This document shows, one piece after another, positions 54,509 through 63,579 of a stretch of 64,000 nt of DNA. Within the stretch, counting starts at the first letter, position 1; the number at the start of each line of letters is the position of its first letter. The DNA lies in NCBI GenBank assembly GCA_030704615.1, contig CM060734.1:33000042-33064041 (forward strand), read 5' to 3'. The DNA is from Takakia lepidozioides (lineage: Eukaryota > Streptophyta > Takakiopsida > Takakiales > Takakiaceae). The notes below the pieces were generated by a model that worked only from the letters and a program-made list of their open reading frames with translations, had not been told where the DNA came from and made no database searches. The translations under genes were made by a program, and so were the position numbers.

Positions 54509-55890
54509 AGCATTTTCAGTGACCTTGCAAGGCACACTCTCCAGTTCAGTCCACTGAAGCACGAAAACAAAACTGATTGGAAACCGAAATGCGGCACCGC
54601 ATTTCGGATGTGCTTGGGAGGGTAGGAGAATCTTTCGAGTTGAGGTCCGCCATGGCATTCTTGAGCAGGGAGGGGTCTTTCACCTTCACCTTGAGGATGA
54701 CACACTCCACCATGTAATGCCAGCCAATATGCTTGGCATGGTTCTGCTTGATGTACTCCCACCAGGCAAGAAGTCGGTGATTCCCGTCCCACACAAAAAA
54801 CATTTTGCCCGACATATGGCCGAAGTCTGGATCACCCTTCAGCATTGTCTCAAATTCATCATTGTAAATGTGTCAGTGGGTATCCCATGCTAACAATTCA
54901 TCCGCAGTGGGTCCTCGAGTTTTGCCATCTTCATTCCCAATGGAAACATAGAAGGCTGTCGAACCTAGATGACACCTTTCTCGAAATGCGAACTTGAGCT
55001 TATCGACTTCTCCTGGAAGAGCCTGCCTGACAATGGGAAGGGAGACCATGCGATAGAGTGGAATTCGAAGAGTCCGCTAGAATATCCTGCTGCCCAGAAC
55101 TATGCCAATGCTATTTGTTGTCTCCTCCAACATTGTATCCGCTGCACTTTGGAATTCCTCTGGAGACATTTTTGCAGGTGGCGGTAGGGGCTGAGCAGCT
55201 GGAGCATCCCCAACTGCAGCTGTACTCTGGGGAATCTTTGCGGGCAATTCTTGCATTGTAGAGGCCTCCTCCGGGCCTGCAGTATTCTGAAGTTCTTCCT
55301 CAACGGTGGTGAAGTCCTACTGCGAACGTTGAGCAGCAGCACCCTCCTCCGCTGATAGATCGACAAAATCGGTCGATTTCGTTGCCTTTGCTGCAACAGA
55401 GATGCCCCCAACATCACCTGCCTGGAAATCAACCAGGAACTGGGCTTCAGCTCGTGGAATCGGTTTTGCGGGAGACTGCTCCGCCCTCCCCCTGATTGTC
55501 TTCTGCTTCTTGATTCTTGCAGGTGAAGGTGTCTACTGTATTTGAATGTGCACTGCACCCTTCTAATTCACTCTCTTGGGGGGGGGGACGGCTTGGTCTG
55601 GTTCAGAAACCAGTTCAAGGACGATCTGCTTCTTCTTCGTCTTTGTTGGAGAAGGGCCCGACCCCTGCTGGCGATTCTCCGTGACCTTCAAACGTGAGTC
55701 TTTCTCTGGGGCTTTGAACTGCAAAGACTTGCCTTTCCAAGCCGCGTCCTTGAAACGCACAGGGCTAGGCCCAACATGAAGACCCGTGCTCGTGGATCGG
55801 CTGGGTGTGCGTGATGCAGCTAGCTCCATGGATTCTTCCTACGGCTCTTCGGATTCCTGCAATCCCTCCACCACCTCCACCTTTTGAATT
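54509..55890 (-). pseudogene. X2: remnant gene with ParB-like DGNHR motif
   Basis: Minus strand, partner of X1. Blocks: VVEGLQESEEP; GPSPVRFKDAAWKGKSL; VEAQFL-like EAQFLVDFQ; LPAKIPQST; QPLPPPAKMSPEEF; MVSLPIVRQALPGEVDKLKF; AFYVSIGNEDGKTRGPTADE; then YNDEFETMLKGDPDFGHM, KMFFVWDGNHRLLAWWEYI and GWHYMVECVILKVKV. DG.HR followed by A is the signature of ParB/sulfiredoxin-like nucleotide-binding folds (known family trait; assignment inferred). Stops at several points, e.g. one replacing Trp in WDTH*H. A palindrome (54587-54604) lies in the 3' end of the frame. The LTR of D begins directly downstream. Confidence 0.65.
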
Positions 55891-56260
55891 AGGCATGCAA
55901 ACATCTTCTGCATTCAAGGGTCCTATCATATAGTCTAAGAATTGCACAACAAAAATGAGGGAGGGTTTCGGTGCTCGATCAGCTGCGCGCATCCCGATAG
56001 CACGGAGCTCTCACTGGGTTGCCTGTGTTGCCTGCTGCTGCGAGATGACCATCTCCTCCTAAAGACGCATCTGCTTCCTCCCCTTCGGCATTGGGCCTAC
56101 GTCCAAAGTACAACTTGCGGAGCTTGCGACGATGTCTCTTCTCTGGTGCATGAACTTCCTCCCTCTCAGGTTGGAGCATAAGAAGAACACAGACACGGAA
56201 AATGGGCGAAGAGTGCAGATGGAAAGGGCGCGAGAGGGGTGACTGAGTAGACACGACAAA
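55891..56260 (-). other. Region upstream of X2
   Basis: Protein-like fragments in different minus frames (EKRHRRKLRKLYFGRRPNAEG and others), possibly 5' exons of X2, but no continuous frame can be traced. Confidence 0.3.
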
Positions 56261-56436
56261 TAAAAATGAAACGGCGGTGATGCACCACTTGAGTTCGAAA
56301 GACTGGGATGGAAGTGTCTCCTTGTGGACTATGCGTCGTTACAACATTCGAATCGTCAAAGGTACGCCTGCTGTCCGCCAAACAAACATCATTAACCAAC
56401 GGTCAGGCCGTGCAGCCAGCATGAGTGCAAACATCA

Positions 56437-57481
56437 AAATGCGGAACTGCATTTCCGTTGGTCCACGTGTTCACATATCATAGCATTTGCGTCCCAGCGT
56501 CTCATGAGTTAGAGTGAAAATGGAAATGTGGCGCTGCATTTCCGTTAAGGCAGCTTTGAGTTGTATCGCGAACGGAAATGTGGTTTCATGCCTAACATGC
56601 AAAACGGAAATGCGGCGCCGCATTTCCGTTCTGGAAAGTCGGAAGGTACGACTCGGACGGAAATGCGATGCCGCATTTCAGTTGCAGTGTTTCATGATTT
56701 ACAATCAGAAAGGATATGCGGCACCGCATTTCCATTCCACTGTTACATACCTTACTTGTTGGACGGAAATGCGGCACGCATGCGTCTGGAGAGTATAAAG
56801 GTTTCCCATGGATGGAAATGTGGTGCCGCATTTCTGTCTTACTGCTACATGCCTGAGATGCAAAACGGAAATGCGGCGCCGCATTTCAGTTCTTGAAAGT
56901 CAGAAGGTACGACTCGGACGGAAATGCGGTGCCACATTTCAGTTGCAGTGTTTCATGATTTACAATCAGAAAGCATATGCGGCACCGCATTTCATGTTAC
57001 CTCACAATACAGTGGAGGAGGCATTTGAAACATCAAACAGAATTGAGCAGTTGGGAATGCTCAGGAAGGAGAAAAGAGATGAAGAGGACTCTGAGGATGA
57101 GTCAGAAGAAGAAGAGGAGATGGAGCATAAAAAGAAGAGTAAAAAAAAGGAAAAGATGAAGAGGGAAAATTATGAGAAGAGATTAGAAGAAATCTTGAAA
57201 AAGTATGCTACAGAGGCTGCAACACATTGGAGGAAGGGTGTTTGGTGTGCAAAATGCCATAATGAAGGCCACACCACTACTGAATGCCACATGAAGGAGA
57301 AACACTGCACTATCTATAAAATGGATAACCATTCTACTGAGAATTGTTACTACAACAGAAGAACAGCAGTAAGAGAGCCTAGGCAGGTAAGGGTGCATCA
57401 AGTGCAACCCCAGCCAAGAAGAAACAATGATCAAGACCACTATGTACCTTACTTGTTGGACGGAAATGCGGCACCACATTT
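56437..57481. repeat. Palindrome array 2, interrupted by a gag fragment
   Basis: About 11 palindromes (56437, 56524, 56608, 56661, 56713, 56767, 56815, 56869, 56922, 56976, 57464), spaced about 53 bp. A block repeats with a ~261-bp period (AAAACGGAAATGCGGCGCC at 56605 and 56866, GGTACGACTCGGACGG following). Linker sequence is unlike arrays 1a and 1b. Bases 56994-57444 are replaced by gag. Confidence 0.92.
56994..57444 (+). pseudogene. Gag zinc-knuckle fragment captured in palindrome array 2
   Basis: 451 bp from MLPHNTVEEAFETSNRIEQ to RRNNDQDHY, including both CCHC knuckles (second has CTIY for CTIC). Flanked directly by palindrome DNA: GCACCGCATTTC before, TACCTTACTTGTTGGACGG after; the latter normally follows TGTTACA in the array (56745). 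It ends at the same gag base, after CACTATG, as the truncated element E. Confidence 0.9.
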
Positions 57482-57803
57482 CCGTTTTCGACATAATCAT
57501 CCATTTCCGTACATAAATCCATTTATATCATCCATATTTGGCGAATTCATCCCTAATTTATTTTTCATTTGGAGAAATTGGGTGATTTCATCCATGAAAA
57601 AACAGGGAATTTGTGACATAATCTTCATTTTATTTTTAGTTTTTCTAAGGTCGAAATTTGGCAAAAATTCGCCAGCAAAAAAAACGCTACCCTGCAGTGG
57701 ATGCGTGGCTCAACCGCATGACTTGGTGGTTCCAGGTAATTCAAGGTACTTCCCCCAATTTGCTTTGCTGGAATGAATTTCATGAACTGCTACGTGACAA
57801 TGC
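57482..57803. other. Gap between array 2 and X3
   Basis: AT-rich with CATCCAT repeats to about 57650; a possible 3' splice site (GAAACGCAG) ends it at about 57820. No gene recognised. Confidence 0.4.
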
Positions 57804-60147
57804 ATGTTGGAAACGCAGGTAATGACGAATGCGAAGGAGCACGTCATAATGCATACAAATTCGTTTGGCTTGTATGTGAAATGGGATGGAACACAGACAT
57901 TGGAAGACTACGTGACACGTTTCAGATGTGCGTACAATGACAACCTCTTTGTCAGGGAACTGCAGACAACAAGAAGGAGCGTTTACACATCAGGAGGGGG
58001 CGGGAAAAGCTGCAATGCGAATTGTGTACAGGTGAAGCCCAGCTCCCGTTGTATGCAAAAGCTGGGTTATGAGGTTTGCCTGAGAAATGCGGCACCGCAT
58101 TCGCACTTTACGTTTTCAGTTGCACTCTGCGAATACATTGGTAACTTGTACTCACGCATGCTGACTGTCTTGCAGGTATATAAAATATGTGCTTCTCAAG
58201 ACAGGGGCCCTGGCTCAAGAGCCCCCGTTCTTCATGGCTTGGACCGTGGCGGGCCCAAGTTGTGTCTACACACCAGAGATGCAGAAACAATGGCATGCCG
58301 CGCATCTCATTGGATGCCCGTGGTACCTGGACACGTCTAGCGGACTTGTTGACGAATCAGAGAAAGATCTACACACGAAAGCAGAGGAGAAGATAAAGGA
58401 AAGACGTGTCCCTGCTAGGCCTGAGTCGACAAAAGACGCTGCTGCTCTGGAACAATCCAGAAAGACAGTTGAGATGGCACAAAAGACGGTGGATGCAGCT
58501 GTGCAGGCTCAACAAAAGGGGTTGAAGAAGAGGACTCGCAAGGAGCAGCAGTTGTGACACCCAAGAAGACAAAGAAGCAGAAACAGAAATAGCAGAAAGA
58601 GGGTGACGAAAAGGACTCCGATGGAGACTTTGCAACCAGCCCACCCCCCGAAACGCAGCCGAAATCCCTTGTGCCCACCGTTGTCACAAAAGGACGAGAA
58701 CATGCTTAGCAAAGAAGGCACTCCTCAACCCCCGGTGGGACACCCTTTCGAGCCGGTGGAAATGAAGAGGCCGAAAGTGGAGCCAGAAACAGTAGTTCAT
58801 TGTGTCAACGAGAGTTTCTTGGCGGCTTTGGATGGACGGGCAGCCAAGTTGGCATACATCAGGACCATGGAGGGTCTGAAGGGCAGAGCACTGAGGAAGG
58901 CGGATGCCGAAGAGCCTTCCGACACCCCTGGGTTTCTGAAGACGGTCTTATTCTTTGAGAAGGTGTGTGCAGGGAAGGATTGCAGGAGGGGCGGAAAAGC
59001 CACCAAGTGGTCTTGCGATATGATCATCTTGGATATTCCGGACGGAGAGCATGTGGAAGGACTGCAAGCTTTGCCATCTTGGAACAAGTACTCCGGAGAT
59101 TTTTGGAAGAAATGATTTGGGCTCGCCCGCATGGTGTTGGACGACAGAGGCTGTGTGGTTGTCCTAGCAAGCAGAGGCAAAAACATGGAGGCAAGAATTG
59201 CGAAGTGGACCCGCAAAAGCGCCGTCCCAATTCTGAAGAAGACGTGGATATGCATCAACACATAGGGCCTTCGGTCGGAAGGGAAGAAGGTAATTACGAC
59301 ATTGGCAATCATCCTTTCATTTTGTAAGCTATTTTGAAATGCGGTGCCGCATTTGATTTCTAATCGTTCCCCACTGTGTATGCAGACGAAGCAGTTTGAT
59401 GCATACTGCTTTGTGAAGGAGAACTCAACCTTTGCTTTCCGGAAGGATGGATTGTTGGTTGACCCGAACTGCGACCCCATCGATTACGACGTCCTGTTCA
59501 ACAGCGTTCCCACAGAACTCCTCCCTCATAGCCTCACTTCAACGGATCCCCTGCGGTATTCACAGACTCGGAGCAGACAATTATGGAGGCATGCACTGAC
59601 CTGGAGGGCAAAGTGCTGGACCTCATCTGTGGAACAGGTATGTAGATTCTTGTACTATGTTGTTCTGTGAATTCGCATTATGTTCAAATTCGTCATATCT
59701 GAAGGGCCATGTTTTAATGAGTGGATGTCATTCTAACAGGTGCCTCAATGTGGGCTGGGCGGTTTTCCGACCGGCCCCTCTTTGCCTACGAGGAAGACAC
59801 ATCCGTCTGGGGATCCCATCTGGAAGGGCGTCAACGGAATGTGAAGGCTCCCATCGAAGCCAAAGATTCCTTGGATGATTCCTCGGACTCGGAGGAAGAG
59901 ACAATGGACATTGATGCCGAGGAGAACCCGGAATATGAGTAAGTGCAAACATTGTAAGTTTGCAAAGCCTTCTGGGTGATTTTTTGTCACACGCATTTCC
60001 GGACCGTGGTTCTCATTGGTCTCGTGGGTGATTGTTATGTGCAGGATTCCAAGATCCGGGTCGAAACCAGTGGCGCCTACATTTCTTGCCAGGGAGAATG
60101 TCTCGTTCTTTGCGAGGACCATCTTCATGAAGAGGCCGCATTTCTGA
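57804..60147 (+). pseudogene. X3: methyltransferase-like gene with introns, inactivated
   Basis: Frame from AWTVAGPSCVYTPEMQKQW (58240) through a charged linker to WSCDMIILDIPDG (position of a DPPY-type motif IV), then MVLDDRGCVVVLASRGKN and WTRKSAVPILKKTWICINT. Introns with clean GT-AG ends and matching phase: 59290-59385, 59638-59739, 59939-60044. Across the second, VLDLICGTG|ASMWAGRFSDR matches an S-adenosylmethionine-binding motif I. The last exon ends FMKRPHF at TGA 60147. Motif IV before motif I is the permuted order of beta-type amino-methyltransferases (N6/N4). Defects: in-frame stops at 58555, 59113 and 59263, a missing base near 59535, and motif IV reading DIPD. Nuclear DNA/RNA methyltransferase ancestry is inferred. 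Confidence 0.6.
59337..59354. repeat. Palindrome inside an intron of X3
   Basis: AAATGCGGTGCCGCATTT occupies the middle of the 96-bp intron 59290-59385. Another copy (58085-58101) lies in a probable intron between GTGAAGCCC (58032) and CTTGCAG (58176). Confidence 0.8.
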
Positions 60148-60328
60148 TTTGGGAAGGACGTGGTTTGAAAGATGGTGTAGTTTAGAAGCACATGGAGAGG
60201 GGGATATCAACAGCGGGGAGAAATTCCTTTATATACTCTGGAAGAGATTGTAAATGTACAGAGAGTTAATTAAAATTCTACAAATCTTGAAAATCATCGT
60301 CATTATCGTCATCCTGTCCTTGACTGTC

Positions 60329-60585
60329 CTACTCCCCTTCCACCCCCTCATTGCCTTTCTCATGTCCAGCGGACTGCTCGTTGGCCAGGCTTTCGAAAAT
60401 CCCATCTTCCCCTTGTGGAACTGACCATCTCACCTCCGTTGGGTTGTCGTCCTCCCTGTCTGCATCGCTCTCTTCCGCTGAATCATATATATACTTTCGC
60501 ACCCGTCTACCTGTCTCACCTGCTGCCAACTCTTTCCTTATCCTTTTGTCCCCTAGCCCTCTCCAAAACTGGGATTCTCACATCG
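60329..60585 (-). CDS. Hypothetical acidic C-terminal exon, tail to tail with X3
   Basis: FWRGLGDKRIRKELAAGE, RRVRKYIYDSAEESDADR, then a Glu/Asp/Gly-rich end and TAG. A possible 3' splice site (CCCAG before TTTTGG) precedes it. Looks like the last exon of a nuclear protein gene, but the upstream exons would lie in palindrome array 3 and are not found. Confidence 0.3.
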
Positions 60586-60674
60586 TCTAATTGTTGTATT
60601 TGCAAGTTTAGCTGCATAACTAGGAAAGGAGTAGTCATTCACCGCCACATTTCCATGTTGGAACGGAAAAACGG

Positions 60675-60911
60675 AAATGTGGCAACTGCAAATACATCGG
60701 TTGGAAATGCGGCACCGCATTTCCACAACCGGGGCAAGAACAATTTTCCGTTTCCTGTTTTGGACATCAGAATCTGTTTGGCCGAACGGAAATGCGGTGC
60801 CGCATTTCCGTTTTCAACATGGAAGTTTTGCCGATTGCGGTGCCGCATTTCCATCTTGGAGATGGATGTTTGTCCAATTCCAGACCCTTCGACGGAAATG
60901 CGGCACCGCAT
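60675..60911. repeat. Palindrome array 3
   Basis: Copies at 60705, 60790, 60834 (half) and 60895, and a decayed one at 60675. Linkers again differ from arrays 1 and 2. Beyond it, 60912-61339 has no gene. Confidence 0.88.
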
Positions 60912-61339
60912 TCCATTGTCCAATACGAAATTTCGATGACGGAACTTTTACTCATGGATGGATTTCCTTTACCTCAGGACTCCGATATTGTTGAATCTGA
61001 TATATTGACGTGGACAGACACATTGTAGAAATGAGACCAGAAATTGTAAACAGTAGGCCAATTACAGCAGTTCTTGAATACAATGAAACTCAGCACACAG
61101 AAGTGAGGGACGATGGGTTGTTTTATTGATCGAATACGGTGTGTCATATTTCGCAACTCCAAACAAATCTAAGCCTTCCGGCTTCTACATGGGCTTCTGT
61201 GCCAAGTCGACGGAACTTCGATAGCCCTCAAAACAAGCTCAATACTGACGCGGCACCTCCAGGTAAACTGCAATGCGGTCGTTCTGGTGCCCTTGGTGGA
61301 GCTGATGTCAAGTAAAGTTTACTAGTAGTGTGAAACTAG

Positions 61340-61415
61340 CCAATAAATAACTAGTTTTATATATGACACTTGGGCTTGATCCAAGTGTCAACCTAGGGAT
61401 CAAGATATTTATTGG
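61340..61415. repeat. Nested hairpin / cruciform
   Basis: Outer arms CCAATAAATA (61340-61349) and TATTTATTGG (61406-61415) enclose an inner perfect hairpin GACACTTGG-7nt-CCAAGTGTC (61365-61389). Confidence 0.8.
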
Positions 61416-61458
61416 CCCCTGGGCGTGGCTTATCTTCACCGCGAACGCGCGGTGAGGC

Positions 61459-61600
61459 TCATCTCTCTCGAGTTGAGACTCCCCGCGTCGGCTATGGCGC
61501 GCGTAGTGCAGATTCCCCATAGCTTTTGGGGTGTGCTTGGCTTGACTTGTAATGCATGAGTGATGGTGTCTAGTTTTTATTAATCACTCGAGAGAGATGA
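61459..61600. repeat. 15-bp perfect inverted repeat
   Basis: TCATCTCTCTCGAGT at 61459-61473 and its exact complement at 61586-61600, enclosing GCGCGCGTAG. Adjacent to the nested hairpin; together they may mark an unknown element. Confidence 0.75.
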
Positions 61601-61639
61601 CTCATGTCTTTAGTGCAGGATGTGAATGAGAGTTTTAGC

Positions 61640-62789
61640 ACTGTTGTTTTGTTTTTGTTTGTAGTAAACTTGTTGAAGAGATCATGGACTGAGAGAGCTG
61701 GTCCTAGTATGGAAAAGATCCAAGTCTATAGTTTGAGAGTTGGTACTCTAATGAGGGAGTAATATGTAGGTGTACATGCATGGCTCATAGCTCAGTGGCA
61801 CTGGCTGAACATTAGTTTTCAAGAGGGACGATGGCTCCAACAAAGGTATGCATGGAAGGGGTTATCGCAAGGGGGCCACGGTGCAACTGGATTGAAGTGC
61901 CCGGAACCTGCTTGAAGGAGCCAATAACAAATTAATAGTTGTTGGGGTAGTCGGAGAATAACCAACATTTGCCAGGCTGCCGAGGCCAGCTTGTGAAGGG
62001 AGGTGAAAACGGGGAGCTTGTTTATCCCTTCAAGAAAGCCGCCGGTAAAGCCAGAGCTTGACAGGCCATCAAATTAATCATTGGTGGTTAGGTGGCCGCA
62101 GGAAGGCATGCATTAATAGCAAGGCCATGGACTAGCCCATCTTGTCTTGCCCTGGGAGTGTAAAGGAGGATTAGGTGAAGATCCTCGGCAGATCAGAGCA
62201 GGGGGGAGCTCGTTGCTTTGGCTGGCTTGCAAACGAAAATGATCACCTGGCAATGTAACTATGTAGCTTATTACTTAGCTACTATCGAACTTAATTTGAT
62301 GGCATGCCGGTAGCGTGGAGGTATGATCAGTGACAGGTTTCTCATCAGTTTGCTCCAGCAGAGTATGCGGGCATGAATGTAGCAAGAGGGTGGTCTGTCA
62401 AGTGGCCGCAAGCAACGGTGACGTATGATCTTCTTGGTCTTGGAGGAACAATTGGTGGGAAAGCCACGAGCTTGGCAAATTATTTCCTGGAGCTTGACAG
62501 TAGAACAAGCTAAATCGATCTGTAAATTAAGGAATGTTGACAGGACGGACGGACTGATCAGATTGTGGTGGTGAAATGAAAAGCCAACTCGGACAAAAGC
62601 TGAACTGAACGATTGTGTATAGATTGCTGAATGTAGCAATTTCAGAGCACGGATTAACGAATGACAGTGCTTGAAGGTGTGGTGAACCTGGCTTCCCTGT
62701 GTCAGCTGAGATCGAGCATGCCCGGATCAGGCCATAAACCTAGTCAACCAAGAAGTACTTGTATGCAGGTAAGACCTTGCTGCGGTGGG
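61640..62789. other. Long region without a recognised gene
   Basis: No protein-like frame on either strand; the 122-residue minus ORF at 62271-62639 has no coding character that I can support. TAGCTCAGTGG at about 61789 resembles a pol III A box but lacks a B box. Confidence 0.5.
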
Positions 62790-63003
62790 GGGTTGCTATT
62801 CCATGAGCTCATGAGCGGGCATGGCTAACCCATGAGCCGCAAAGTAACACACTTCGAATTTCGGCAGATTTTTTTCGGGCCAAAAACTATAAAATAATCA
62901 AAAATCGAAGATTTCCGCGCTCATGCTGGAAGCGCTCATGAGTACCAGTGTACGCTCATGACTTGGAGCCCAGGCTCATGGACCGCCAGGCCAGGTCATA
63001 GAA
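62790..63003. repeat. CATGAGC foldback-like repeat, copy 2
   Basis: GGGTTGCTATTCCATGAGC with further CATGAGC motifs on the left, CGGCAGATTT and CTATAAAATAATC in the core, GCTCATG motifs on the right and GTCATAGAATAAC at the end, roughly complementary to the left end. Same plan as 48447-48712. Confidence 0.65.
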
Positions 63004-63019
63004 TAACTGAATTCTGGGC

Positions 63020-63480
63020 AATAACGGCACCGAAATTATCCCAGAGGCAGAGACGCAAGCGGAATTAGGATCCGGGTTTGCAGACTCCGAAAACGCAATG
63101 GCGACCTATAACCGTGGATAGTACTATTGCAGAAGTGCAGGATGGTTGGGTATAACGACGCCGTAATTGGGCACAGGAAAAGAAATAGCGCGGCTGAAGG
63201 CTCGGGAGTGAAGCCAACAACGGTGAAAGTAATTGGGCTCTGCCAACCAAATACCCGGCTGCATCCTCCGGAGTGCAGGCGATAACGGCGCCGAAATGGG
63301 CCCCGGAAACCAAATACTCGGCTGCCACCGGAGTGCAGCCGGCCGAAATTGGGTCCGGAAACCAAATACCGCTGAAGGCTGGGGATTGCAACCAATAACG
63401 GCGCCGAAATTGACCTGCGGAAACAAAATTCTCGGCTGAAGCTTCCGCACTCCATGTAATAACGGCGCCGAAATTGGGCG
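63020..63480. repeat. Minisatellite with GGCGCCGAAATTGGG units
   Basis: Irregular ~65-75-bp units: AATAACGGCGCCGAAATTGG, a GGAAACCAAATACTCGG part and GGCTCCGGAGTGCAGCC. Clearest units at 63265-63480. Minus-strand ORFs here simply translate the repeat. Confidence 0.8.
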
Positions 63481-63579
63481 TCGGAGCGGTGAGGGAGGCC
63501 TTGCTCTCATTTTGCTCTTCACTCTTCTCTGTTGTGCCCATCTCCTCCCTGCTTTGAGTTCGTGCTGTGTCGTGAGGCC

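Noticed and set aside
56808-57776. 322-residue plus-strand ORF
   Set aside because: It is palindrome repeat read into a captured gag fragment and out again; a chance fusion.
61785-61860. tRNA gene or SINE suggested by TAGCTCAGTGG
   Set aside because: No B box or cloverleaf stems could be found downstream.
62271-62639. 122-residue minus-strand ORF
   Set aside because: Composition is not protein-like and there is no splice or homologue support.
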